From: UBA5314 sp035560815
GTDB taxonomy: Bacteria > Bacillota > Syntrophomonadia > Syntrophomonadales > Syntrophomonadaceae
Reading direction: 5' to 3'
Assembly: GCA_035560815.1 (NCBI GenBank)
Contig: DATMYR010000041.1
Coordinates: 1-42,886 of the forward strand
Length of the DNA: 42,886 nt
Each line of letters begins with the position of its first letter. Position 1 is the first letter of the stretch. The position numbers and the translations under genes were made by a program. This document shows, one piece after another, positions 32,531 to 40,264 of the stretch. The notes beneath the pieces were generated by a model. That model did not search any database and was not told the origin of the DNA. It worked only from the letters and a program-made list of their open reading frames with translations.

Positions 32531-33751
32531 GTGGCATTGGTTGTAGCAAAATTTGGAGGCAGTTCCGTAGCCTCATTGGACCGAATCAACAACATTGCCA
32601 GGCGAATAAAAGAAATGCGCAGTCTTGGAAACCAGGTGGTCGTGGTGGTATCGGCCATGGGTGATACCACCGATGAATTGATTCAAATGACCTGTGACAT
32701 CGGAGGCGGCCTCTCGGAGCGGGAAATGGATATGCTCCTGGCTACGGGTGAGCAGCAGTCTGCTGCCTTGACTGCGTTGACACTACATAATATGGGCTGT
32801 CCGGCCGTCTCCTTGACCGGTTGGCAAGCTGGCATCAGGAGTGATGCCAATCACAGCAAAGCCCGGATATCGGGAATCGAAAACCAGCGAATTGTTCATG
32901 AACTGGAATTGGGTAATGTGGTGGTGATTGCCGGGTTTCAAGGGTTGTCACCTGACGGGGATATTACCACCCTGGGCCGGGGAGGTTCCGACACCACAGC
33001 TGTGGCTCTGGCCGCCAGCCTTAAGGCTGAACGCTGCCTGATCTTTACCGATGTAGATGGTGTATTTACAGCTGATCCGCGCATCGTTCCCCAGGCTCGT
33101 CAGCTAGAGAAGATTTCCTATGAAGAAATGTTGGAATTGGCCAGCCTGGGCGCCGTGGTTTTACAGCCCCGGGCGGCTGAGTTTGCGATGCTTTATAATG
33201 TGGATGTGGAAGTTCTGTGCAGTTTTAACCACCATCCTGGCACCTTAGTAACGGAGGTAACGAAAATGGAAAAACAAAGGATAGTGAGCGGTATTGCTCA
33301 TGACCGGAATTGTGCACGTTTTGCCTTATTTGATGTGCCCGACCGGCCAGGAGTGGCAAAAGCCCTATTTAAAGCCCTGGCCAACGAGCGGATTAATGTC
33401 GATATGGTTATTCAAAGCGCCATGCGCGACAACCGCAATGACATCGCCTTTACCATTGACCACAATGATCTGGGGAAAGCTGTCCCCGTAGTGGAGAAGC
33501 TTGTAGAAGATATGGGAGGCTCGGGGATGTCATACGGGTCGGATATTGCCAAGGTTTCTATCGTAGGAGCAGGGATGCAGAGCAACCCGGGTGTGGCAGC
33601 TGCTATGTTCGAAGCTCTGGCTGATGCCAATATTAACATCCACATGATAAGCACTTCCGAGATTAAGGTCTCCTGCATCATCGATGAGGACCAAATCGAA
33701 ACGGCGGTAAAAGCACTGCACGACAAATTTGAACTGGATCGCATTTGCTAA
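32531..33751 (+). CDS. lysC: Aspartate kinase
   Basis: First step of lysine, threonine and methionine synthesis. 406 aa with KFGGSSV at 6-12, the GRGGSDTTAVALAA segment, FTDVDGVFTADPR, and two C-terminal ACT domains from about 262 on (FDVPDRPGVAKALFKAL and VGAGMQSNPGVAAAMFEAL), as in feedback-controlled enzymes. GTG start with GAGGGAG upstream. The 81-base gap after thrB shows no promoter I can defend. Confidence 0.96.
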   Translation: MALVVAKFGGSSVASLDRINNIARRIKEMRSLGNQVVVVVSAMGDTTDELIQMTCDIGGGLSEREMDMLLATGEQQSAALTALTLHNMGCPAVSLTGWQAGIRSDANHSKARISGIENQRIVHELELGNVVVIAGFQGLSPDGDITTLGRGGSDTTAVALAASLKAERCLIFTDVDGVFTADPRIVPQARQLEKISYEEMLELASLGAVVLQPRAAEFAMLYNVDVEVLCSFNHHPGTLVTEVTKMEKQRIVSGIAHDRNCARFALFDVPDRPGVAKALFKALANERINVDMVIQSAMRDNRNDIAFTIDHNDLGKAVPVVEKLVEDMGGSGMSYGSDIAKVSIVGAGMQSNPGVAAAMFEALADANINIHMISTSEIKVSCIIDEDQIETAVKALHDKFELDRIC

Positions 33752-33784
33752 CAGAATAAAGCCCTGGTCATCATAAACAATGAA

Positions 33785-33811
33785 ACGCCCCACCGGTATC
33801 CGGTGGGGCGT
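33785..33811. terminator. Strong 12-bp hairpin after lysC, no T-tract on this strand
   Basis: ACGCCCCACCGG (33785-33796), loop TAT, CCGGTGGGGCGT (33800-33811), a perfect stem. On the plus strand it is followed by CAGCTTG; on the minus strand by TTTCATTGTTT. It probably ends or stabilises the lysC transcript. Confidence 0.55.
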
Positions 33812-33894
33812 CAGCTTGTCGAAGAAGCCAGCAAGCTGCCCGAGCGAGTGATGGAAGTGAAGATCAAGGAATGAACAAAATCCCGCGATTGAAT

Positions 33895-34034
33895 AAAAGC
33901 GATAGCTGTCGTGAAATGGTTTCAATAAAAATACAATTTTTATCAGCTAGAGCGAATTTGTTACCAAGCCGATGTTATTCACGAAGCTACGTCATTTCTC
34001 AAAACCCGCTCAATCAACGTACACATACGGGGAC
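33895..34034 (+). repeat. About 140-bp dispersed repeat, copy B
   Basis: Matches 16916-17052 over its length with small gaps; shared blocks are listed there. In both places the right edge runs directly into GGGGAC of a GGGGACA element, so the two repeat types seem to travel together. The remainder of the 33752-34321 gap holds the lysC hairpin, element 34029-34136 and a perfect TATAAT at 34195-34200 with no clear -35 box. Confidence 0.6.
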
Positions 34035-34136
34035 ATTCCTTAACCGCTGCAAGCTGTGTATTATGCCTATATCAGGTATTTCAAAACCCAGCTAATCTGT
34101 TAAACTCTAGCAAAGCCCAAGGGAAGGTGTGTCCCC
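34029..34136. repeat. MITE/REP-like element, copy 3, GGGGACA ends
   Basis: GGGGACATTCCTT (34029-34041), followed by AACCGCTGC, faces AAGGTGTGTCCCC (34124-34136): 108 bases with no ORF. Its ends match copy 1 exactly, and internal CTAATCT-GTTAA resembles 22091-22107 in copy 2. Confidence 0.6.
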
Positions 34137-34321
34137 ATTCCTTAATAAGTCGGCTTACGAACAGAGCAGCAGACATTCTTTTCGACATACCGAATATAAT
34201 ATAGAACATTTTGGCTGCAGCCCTGTTCAAATGCATTGAATCCGGTACCAACTTGCCGCTGCTATGCTAAAGAAAACGCTTACGTGACATCCTCCTACGA
34301 GGGAAAAGGAGAGTTGAAGGT

Positions 34322-34528
34322 TTGGATTGGTTCACTTGGGTAAAAAGGGAATTTACCAGGAAGTGCAGACACAACCCGCTATTCACTATTATTGCCAGTA
34401 TTCTTGCCTTAGTGGTCATAATATTTCTTACCCCGCTTATTGCTGAATTGGCCATGGTCATCATCTTAATCCTGGTGGTTGGTATGCTCGTATTCTGGAT
34501 CGTGGAGAAATGCGGATTTATTAAATAG
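34322..34528 (+). CDS. Small membrane protein of unknown function
   Basis: 68 aa from a TTG start, with AAAAGGAGAG at 34306-34315. A basic N-terminus (VKREFTRKCRH) is followed by two hydrophobic segments (about 22-40 and 42-61) and a short tail. I do not recognise a family. It lies upstream of cheW in the same direction with 125 bases between, so it may be a separate unit. The reading frame has convincing hydrophobic periodicity but is short. Confidence 0.55.
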   Translation: MDWFTWVKREFTRKCRHNPLFTIIASILALVVIIFLTPLIAELAMVIILILVVGMLVFWIVEKCGFIK

Positions 34529-34653
34529 CAATAGATCTTGCGGTACAACCATAAGAAACTATCGATGTCTTCCGTTTTACCGATGGACAAGCAAAATTAA
34601 TATACAGACAAAAAACAAAAATACCGAAATATATCATAGGAGGAGTGATATAT

Positions 34654-35088
34654 ATGCAAGACACCGTAGGGCAGGATGTTCAGACAGTTGTATTTCGATT
34701 GGGTGAACAGGAATACGGAATTGATATCTTTAAGGTCCAGGAAATCATCAAAATTCCCAAGATAACAGGTCTGCCGAATACAGCAGACTACGTTAAAGGG
34801 ATTATCAATCTCCGAGGCTGTATCATTCCGGTTATTGATTTAAAAAGTAGATTCACTAAATCAGAATCTGTGTATTGTGAAGATTCCAGGGTAATTGTGG
34901 TCGAAATGAATGCTAAGAGAACAGGTTTAATCGTTGATGAAGTCATGGAGGTCGTCAGAATCAACGGGAATATGGTTGAACAAGATGGTTTTACCCAGAA
35001 CGGCACCGGAGCAGATTACTTGATGGGTATAGCAAAAATGGGAGACAGACTTCTCATTTTGCTTGACATCAATGCGTTATTAAACTAG
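34654..35088 (+). CDS. cheW: CheW-type chemotaxis coupling protein
   Basis: 144 aa SH3-like adaptor that joins chemoreceptors to CheA. It shows VVFRLGEQEYGIDIFKVQEI, LPNTADYVKGIINLRG and VIDLKSRF, and GLIVDEVMEVV near the end, all typical of CheW. ATG 34654 is selected because TAGGAGGAG lies eight bases before it. No cheA is present; the next gene is its likely receptor. Confidence 0.92.
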   Translation: MQDTVGQDVQTVVFRLGEQEYGIDIFKVQEIIKIPKITGLPNTADYVKGIINLRGCIIPVIDLKSRFTKSESVYCEDSRVIVVEMNAKRTGLIVDEVMEVVRINGNMVEQDGFTQNGTGADYLMGIAKMGDRLLILLDINALLN

Positions 35089-35130
35089 TTAGATGGATAG
35101 ATGATAGAAAAATGGGGGAGGGCTTACAGA

Positions 35131-36279
35131 ATGATCAATTCTCAAATGGCGGAAGCAATCAAGGTGATTGCACCGATTTGGGTAAATTCGATTCCAGGTG
35201 GAGGATTACTTGCCATTACTGATACGAAGGAGATTATTTGGAAGGCTGCTTCAGACGTTTTTGACGTACCATCGATACATGCCGGCACCACGGTTCGAGT
35301 CGGGGGCGGACCCTACCAGGCCATGCAGCAAAAAAGGCAAACAGAGGAAAAAGTCGCCCGTGCTGTCTACGGGATGCGTCTGGTCATGACAAGCGTGCCC
35401 ATTATCGATGATGGAGAAGTCACAGGCTCCTTTATTGTCGTAATGCCACGCCTACACCCCATTGCCAGGGCATTTAATGATTTTGCACCCATGATGGCTA
35501 ATATGTTCCATGAAGGAGCCTTTTTATATATGAGCGATTTGGAAAAAATCGCTTACCGTCAGGGATCCAACCGCTTTGATATACCCCAGTGGCAGGCTGG
35601 AGATAAGATCTCAGAGGATACCGTTGCTCGAAGAGTGATAAGGTCGAAGCAGATGATAGCCGAGGAACTGGATGCCGGCAAGTACGGCGTGCCGGTACGA
35701 ATTGTGACTTTCCCCTGTTTCGACGAAGATGATCCCACAGCCGTCGTGGCAACATTCGGACTCATCCTGCCCCGGGAAACTGCTGCCAATCTGCGCGATA
35801 TGTCTAACAATCTTAGCCGGGGTCTGGAAGAAGTATCATCCGTTATCCAGGAACTTGCGGCATCCGCTTCCGAGGTAACCATTAATGAACAACAATTAAA
35901 TGGCAATATCATGGATATTTTTAAACTATCCGAAGAAATCAATGGCGTGTTGGGCTTTATTAAGCAGATCGCCGATGAAACGAAAATGCTGGGCCTTAAT
36001 GCTGCGATTGAAGCAGCCCGGGCTGGTGACGTGGGACGCGGATTCGGAGTCGTGGCCGAAGAGATCAGGAAGCTCTCCGATGAATCAAAGTCGACAGTAG
36101 GAAAAATCAAAGGCCTTACCGACAACATCAAACAGAAAGTCGACGAAACCATGAAGAACAGTGAAGTAACGCTGCGTTCCAGCGAAGAACAGGCTGCCGC
36201 CAGTCAGGAAATGAGTGCCAGTATTGAAGAAATAACCAGCATGTCGGAGCAACTCGAGAAGATCGCAAAAGCCATGTAA
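35131..36279 (+). CDS. Soluble methyl-accepting chemotaxis receptor with duplicated sensor domain
   Basis: 382 aa with no membrane segment. The N-terminal 220 residues consist of two related units (GGLLAITDTKEIIW...FDVPSIHAGT and GAFLYMSDLEKIAY...FDIPQWQAGD), each ending in a V/I-rich strand with MPR or LPRE. The C-terminal receptor tip is canonical: ETKMLGLNAAIEAARAGDVG then RGFGVVAEEIRKLSDES. The coiled-coil region is short. ATG 35131 has GGGGGAGG upstream, better than ATG 35101. Its neighbour cheW suggests a two-gene signalling module that senses a cytoplasmic cue. Confidence 0.88.
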   Translation: MINSQMAEAIKVIAPIWVNSIPGGGLLAITDTKEIIWKAASDVFDVPSIHAGTTVRVGGGPYQAMQQKRQTEEKVARAVYGMRLVMTSVPIIDDGEVTGSFIVVMPRLHPIARAFNDFAPMMANMFHEGAFLYMSDLEKIAYRQGSNRFDIPQWQAGDKISEDTVARRVIRSKQMIAEELDAGKYGVPVRIVTFPCFDEDDPTAVVATFGLILPRETAANLRDMSNNLSRGLEEVSSVIQELAASASEVTINEQQLNGNIMDIFKLSEEINGVLGFIKQIADETKMLGLNAAIEAARAGDVGRGFGVVAEEIRKLSDESKSTVGKIKGLTDNIKQKVDETMKNSEVTLRSSEEQAAASQEMSASIEEITSMSEQLEKIAKAM

Positions 36280-36353
36280 TAGCGAACAGTCGGGCATCTT
36301 AACAAATAAAATAATTAGGCCAATGCTTAGATAAGAAAGCAAGCTATCCCAGA

Positions 36354-36393
36354 AAGCCAAGAAGGAACCTTTCCTTTTTGGCTTAACTTTTTT
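36354..36393 (+). terminator. Intrinsic terminator after the chemoreceptor
   Basis: A 14-bp stem (36354-36367 with 36371-36384, one G-T pair) and six T at 36388-36393. Confidence 0.88.
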
Positions 36394-36449
36394 GCCAAGT
36401 TTTGAATACTACAGTTAAGCATTCGCTGGTTCCATCAAAATCAACAAAC

Positions 36450-36478
36450 TTGACGCAGCGCAATCCCGATGATATTCT
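36450..36478 (+). promoter_or_regulatory. Sigma-A promoter of the GntR-ABC operon
   Basis: TTGACG (36450-36455), a 17-base spacer and TATTCT (36473-36478). The palindromic operator begins at the last base of the -10 box. Confidence 0.65.
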
Positions 36479-36491
36479 TGTACTAGTACAA
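36478..36491. promoter_or_regulatory. Operator for the YtrA-type repressor
   Basis: TTGTACTAGTACAA is a perfect 14-bp palindrome over the expected transcription start, 22 bases before the gntR start codon. Position and symmetry suit autorepression by the GntR-family dimer encoded next. Confidence 0.65.
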
Positions 36492-36512
36492 ATACTACAA
36501 GAGGGTGATTCT

Positions 36513-36908
36513 TTGTGGTTTGATATCGACCCCAGTTTGAGTATGCCAATCTATCAACAACTGGTTCATGGTGTAAAGGAAGCCGTAGCCAGAGGGGTGC
36601 TGGTAGCCGGGGATAGGATACCGACTGTAAGGGAATTGGCTTCCCACATCATGATTAATCCCAATACGATTGCCAAGGCTTATCAGCGCTTGGAGCAAGA
36701 GGGGATCATCGTCACCATGCGATCTCGCGGATCATTTATTGCCGAGAATCTGCCTGCCTCTTCCAGAGAGGAAGGACGTCAAGCGATTGCCGGTTTACTG
36801 GATAAGGTGATGATAGAAGCGTTTCATCGGGGCGTTGATGCAGAAGAAATCAAAAGTCTTGTGCAAGAGCGCCTCAAAAAATGGGAGCAAGAAAGGGGGA
36901 GTAGATAG
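36513..36908 (+). CDS. GntR family (YtrA-type) transcriptional regulator
   Basis: 131 aa from TTG 36513, chosen because GAGGGTGA lies just upstream and the length then fits YtrA proteins; an in-frame start at 36402 would run through the promoter and operator. Winged helix at about 11-78 with GDRIPTVRELASHIMINPNT and KAYQRLEQEGII, then a short helical dimerisation tail. It is the first gene of an operon with an ABC ATPase and permease, the usual YtrA setting for transporters induced by cell-envelope stress (inference for this one). Confidence 0.9.
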   Translation: MWFDIDPSLSMPIYQQLVHGVKEAVARGVLVAGDRIPTVRELASHIMINPNTIAKAYQRLEQEGIIVTMRSRGSFIAENLPASSREEGRQAIAGLLDKVMIEAFHRGVDAEEIKSLVQERLKKWEQERGSR

Positions 36909-37862
36909 GTGTTGGATTTGGCCATCAATATCAATGATATCAGCAAATCATTCGACGGGCTGACGGCTCTTGACCATATCACGATGCAGGTGCCATATGG
37001 GTGTGTGTGTGGTCTTGTAGGACCGAACGGAGCCGGTAAGTCAACTTTGATAAAGATATGTATGGATATTCTCCGTCCTGATCATGGTGAGGTGGAGCTC
37101 TTGGGAGAAAATCCGCGATGGAAGAACCGGGTGCGGGAAAGAGTGGGATACGTTTCAGACATTCCCGGCATGTACCCCAACTTCAAATGTGAAGAGATGT
37201 TTCAGCTGGGCAGCAAACTCTATCCTCACTGGGACTCGGAGCGTTGCCGGGATCTGAGCAGTGCTTTTGAGATTCCGGCTACCAGGTCCGTGCATGCCCT
37301 CTCCCGGGGGATGAAAGTGAGGATGGCTCTGGTCATGGCTCTTGCCATTAGACCTCGACTCCTGCTTCTTGATGAGCCCACAGCGGGTTTGGACCCCCTC
37401 TTCCGAAGAGAATTTCTCCAGGTTGTCATGGATGAAGTAGCCGGCAACGGGACTACGGTTTTTTATTCCACCCACAACCTTGCTGATCTGGAAAGAGCGG
37501 CAGATTATGTTGGCTGTTTGAACAACGGGCGGCTGCTGTTCCATCATCCTTTGGATGAGATGAAAGGATCGCTGCACCGCGTGCAGATGATGGTTGATGA
37601 CGAGCAGGTGCTTATGATACAAAATAGATTGCCGGATATCCTGGATGCTCAGAGGAATGGCCGTCTTTATAGTATCACCATCGAAGGGAATTGGCCAGAA
37701 ATTGAAGCGGTCTTGAATAATCTTGGCTCCTTTTATCCGGAAAAGGTTAATCTCAGTCTGGAGGAAGCTTTTGTTAGCTTGATGAGAAAAGACGGCTATA
37801 ATTTCAAGCTGCCCCTTCATTCAGAGCGGAACGATGAATGTTTCAAGGAGGTGGCGCCGTGA
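36909..37862 (+). CDS. ABC transporter ATP-binding protein (YtrB-like)
   Basis: 317 aa with Walker A GPNGAGKS at 38-45, a signature changed to LSRGM at 131-135 as in YtrB/EcsA-like ATPases, Walker B LLLLDEPTAGLDP at 151-163 and the H-loop STHN. The C-terminal 100 residues are an accessory domain. The GTG start immediately follows the gntR stop, with GGGGGAG upstream. The stop overlaps the permease start (GTGA). It powers the membrane partner encoded next. Confidence 0.92.
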   Translation: MLDLAININDISKSFDGLTALDHITMQVPYGCVCGLVGPNGAGKSTLIKICMDILRPDHGEVELLGENPRWKNRVRERVGYVSDIPGMYPNFKCEEMFQLGSKLYPHWDSERCRDLSSAFEIPATRSVHALSRGMKVRMALVMALAIRPRLLLLDEPTAGLDPLFRREFLQVVMDEVAGNGTTVFYSTHNLADLERAADYVGCLNNGRLLFHHPLDEMKGSLHRVQMMVDDEQVLMIQNRLPDILDAQRNGRLYSITIEGNWPEIEAVLNNLGSFYPEKVNLSLEEAFVSLMRKDGYNFKLPLHSERNDECFKEVAP

Positions 37863-38974
37863 ACGAGTTGGCTATTTATCGGGGCCTATTTTGGAAAGAA
37901 TGGAAAGATAATGGCAGACTCTTTGGGTTGGGGTTCATCCTTATAGCATGGCAGAACCTGTTTTACCCCATTTTCCATTGGCTGCTGACCCGGAATGGAA
38001 CGAGCTCAGCATCCACATATTTTAGGGAATGGGCATTGAATCTTCGGGTAATAATGAACCCGGGTGACTTCGGCACCGGCCCTATGGTTAGTATGGGTAT
38101 TATTATGGCGATCGCTTTCGGGGTTTTGCTATTGAGCCACGAACGCAGCAGCAGTTTGGAATTTCTGGTCAGTACGCCGGTGAGCAGAAAAGAAATCATC
38201 GTGGGGAAGTTTTTGGCCGGAGCTTCAGCTTTATTTGGGATTATGCTGATTCACACTACCCTGGTGTTGGCAGCTCTTTTTATCGGACCTGCGGTGCCGG
38301 TCAGTCGATTGGAAGTGGCGCAATGGTCAGTTTTTATTACGGTAGCCTGGATTTGTCTGTTTTCCTTAAGTTTATTAGTTTCAACCCTGTGCCGTAATTT
38401 TGCCGTAGCCGGAATAGCTACCTTGATGTTTATGTCTCTTCCCGGTATTGCTGGGCAATTTGCCTGCCAAATAGCCACCCACTTTTTCGATCCTGCTGGA
38501 AAAGCAGCGCTCAAGATTTACAATGTTATGAATTACTTACAACCGTGGGGTCTATTTACTGGTCAGGGAATACCACGGAAAGCAGACAGTGTTGATGCCG
38601 GGAGTTCATTTTATATAATGGTTGGAAGTGGCGGCGAATTAAGTAATGTAAAACCATTGTTTGATGGGTATTATCCATACCAAATTGCTGCCCTTCTAAT
38701 TGTAACACTGTTATTTCTTTCTCTGGCCATCTGGTTGTTTAACCGCAACCCCTTGGAGAGAAAAGGGGATCTGCTCATGTTCGGCAACTTCAAGCAAGTC
38801 GCCATAATTTTCGTGACCTTTTTAATCGCCTGGGTAAGGGCATTGGACAGTGCTTCAACGCTGCTGGCATTTGTCGGTTACTTTATTCTATACTTCGCCG
38901 CGATCTACATTCTATTTATCCTGTTTACTCGCTTCATTGCTCTTTTCCGGATTCGGGAATGGTTAAGCAGATGA
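37859..38974 (+). CDS. ABC-2 type transporter permease
   Basis: 371 aa with about eight hydrophobic segments and a soluble loop at about 215-265. It opens with an amphipathic LFWKEWKDNGRLFG segment typical of ABC-2 permeases, and SSSLEFLVSTPVSRKEIIVGK is the conserved cytoplasmic coupling loop. GTG 37859 has AAGGAGGTG upstream. The cargo is unknown; peptides or envelope-active compounds are the usual guess for YtrA-controlled systems. Confidence 0.85.
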   Translation: MNELAIYRGLFWKEWKDNGRLFGLGFILIAWQNLFYPIFHWLLTRNGTSSASTYFREWALNLRVIMNPGDFGTGPMVSMGIIMAIAFGVLLLSHERSSSLEFLVSTPVSRKEIIVGKFLAGASALFGIMLIHTTLVLAALFIGPAVPVSRLEVAQWSVFITVAWICLFSLSLLVSTLCRNFAVAGIATLMFMSLPGIAGQFACQIATHFFDPAGKAALKIYNVMNYLQPWGLFTGQGIPRKADSVDAGSSFYIMVGSGGELSNVKPLFDGYYPYQIAALLIVTLLFLSLAIWLFNRNPLERKGDLLMFGNFKQVAIIFVTFLIAWVRALDSASTLLAFVGYFILYFAAIYILFILFTRFIALFRIREWLSR

Positions 38975-39023
38975 GATTTCATGAGCAGCCTCTTTTCATT
39001 TTGGGCCATTGAAAGCATAAGAA

Positions 39024-39064
39024 CTTGAGAAGCATCTACCTCTCAGCGGTAGATGCTTCTTAAG
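39024..39064. terminator. Long hairpin between convergent genes
   Basis: A 17-bp stem with one G-T pair (39024-39040 with 39048-39064). There is no T-tract on the plus strand and a loose T-rich stretch on the minus strand. It separates the permease gene from the minus-strand microprotein and probably serves both. Confidence 0.6.
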
Positions 39065-39106
39065 TAGATGCAGTGGTGCTTCAACACAAATTAAATATCG
39101 CAATGA

Positions 39107-39208
39107 TCATTTGGATTGATTTGTTGGCTCCATTGATGGTGGAGCAATCGTCTTCTTTTCAGCCTTCTTCTTCTTTTTTTCCTTGCCTTTAGGACTTTTA
39201 TCTCCCAT
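39107..39208 (-). CDS. 33-aa Lys-rich microprotein, MGDKSPK type
   Basis: Translated by hand from ATG 39208: MGDKSPKGKEKKKKKAEKK, then TIAPPSMEPTNQSK and a stop at 39107. GGAGGT stands seven bases upstream. I recall short proteins starting MGDKSPK or MGDRSPK with Lys-rich bodies as recurrent unannotated ORFs in many bacteria; function unknown. It is highly basic and probably unstructured, suggesting nucleic acid or ribosome contact (inference). The opposite orientation to its neighbours and the strong ribosome site argue against chance. Confidence 0.7.
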   Translation of the reverse strand: MGDKSPKGKEKKKKKAEKKTIAPPSMEPTNQSK

Positions 39209-39421
39209 ACTAACTACCTCCAATCATTTCCAACCCCATAATACAGTGGTTTCAAATGCTTAATGTTTAATACCATCCAATTAATGCTACAATCTTGCTA
39301 GAGCTCATGATTCTCCACGGTAAGAATGCCAGGATGTTGACGCTCTACAGATTAGAAGGACTTTTCTTAGTATGCGCAGCTTTGTGCTGAACATCCGAGC
39401 TCCAACCAGAGGGAGGATCAA

Positions 39422-39826
39422 ATGACACCATCAGAAGTCATTGAAAGCATTAGAGTGATGTTTAAAAAGGTCGGAAATCCGGCCAATATTCCTATGCTGC
39501 AGGGTGATTTATTCAAAGCAGAATTATTTAAAGATGGAATCAAGGTGGAAGAAGAGGGTGACGAAGGGTTCCTGCCCTGGAGTGCATTTACAGAGACCGT
39601 CAGCCTTCTGGTGGGAGATCGAGGGAGTCTTCTAAGAGAAGATGTAATCAATAACAAGCCAGGTGATTCAGGTCTATATATAACCTCTATTGGAGGCGGC
39701 ATTGCTCATATTGTATATGGCGGCAAACTGGGATATGCCACCTATAAAAAGATAGCCCCTATAGTAGCTATTCTTATTTGGGCTGACATTTGCCGATATG
39801 AAGAAGGTTACTTATTAGTGAAATAG
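39422..39826 (+). CDS. Hypothetical protein
   Basis: 134 aa, GGGAGG six bases before the ATG. I recognise no family. The protein is acidic to neutral, starts with an amphipathic helix (SEVIESIRVMFKKVG), has a charged middle (GIKVEEEGDEGFLPW), a Gly-rich stretch ITSIGGGIAHIVYGGK and a short hydrophobic helix at about 113-124. It may be soluble or peripherally membrane-bound. The AT-rich surroundings suggest accessory DNA. A terminator follows at 39973. Confidence 0.6.
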   Translation: MTPSEVIESIRVMFKKVGNPANIPMLQGDLFKAELFKDGIKVEEEGDEGFLPWSAFTETVSLLVGDRGSLLREDVINNKPGDSGLYITSIGGGIAHIVYGGKLGYATYKKIAPIVAILIWADICRYEEGYLLVK

Positions 39827-39972
39827 TGACTTGAGTTGCTTAATCATAAGTGATGGAAGATGAGTATATAAATACTTCTACTACTTCAAGCGTGTTATAT
39901 GAATGACTACTAATGATCAGGAATTGGCTAGCACCAAATTGTCCATAAGTGACTTTAATTGAACATTAAGGG

Positions 39973-40006
39973 GCGGTATTAATGTAAATCAGTAATACCG
40001 CTTTTT
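39973..40006 (+). terminator. Intrinsic terminator
   Basis: GCGGTATTA (39973-39981) pairs with TAATACCGC (39993-40001), then five T. The rest of the 39827-40264 gap is AT-rich; I see no gene in it and no promoter I can defend. Confidence 0.82.
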
Positions 40007-40264
40007 AAATAACGGCAGAATGCATAGAACCGAAATATTAGCATAACCGTAATATTTCTGGCAGGATTTGTCAGTATTAGAGCGAAATAATATTTGGGAA
40101 AGCAATAGCTACCTGGGGATAATCAAGAATGGATACCTGTTACATCTTCCAGGAATGCTTCAATGGGTATCAAAGGTTTCTAGAATCGTAAGAAAAGCAA
40201 CAAATACATTTTTCCTTATGTTTGTAGATATGAATACTAATTAATAATAGGAGAGCTGAATATT

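Noticed and set aside
37155..37820. 221-codon minus-strand frame within the ABC ATPase
   Set aside because: Antisense shadow of a well-conserved ATPase; no ribosome site or motif.
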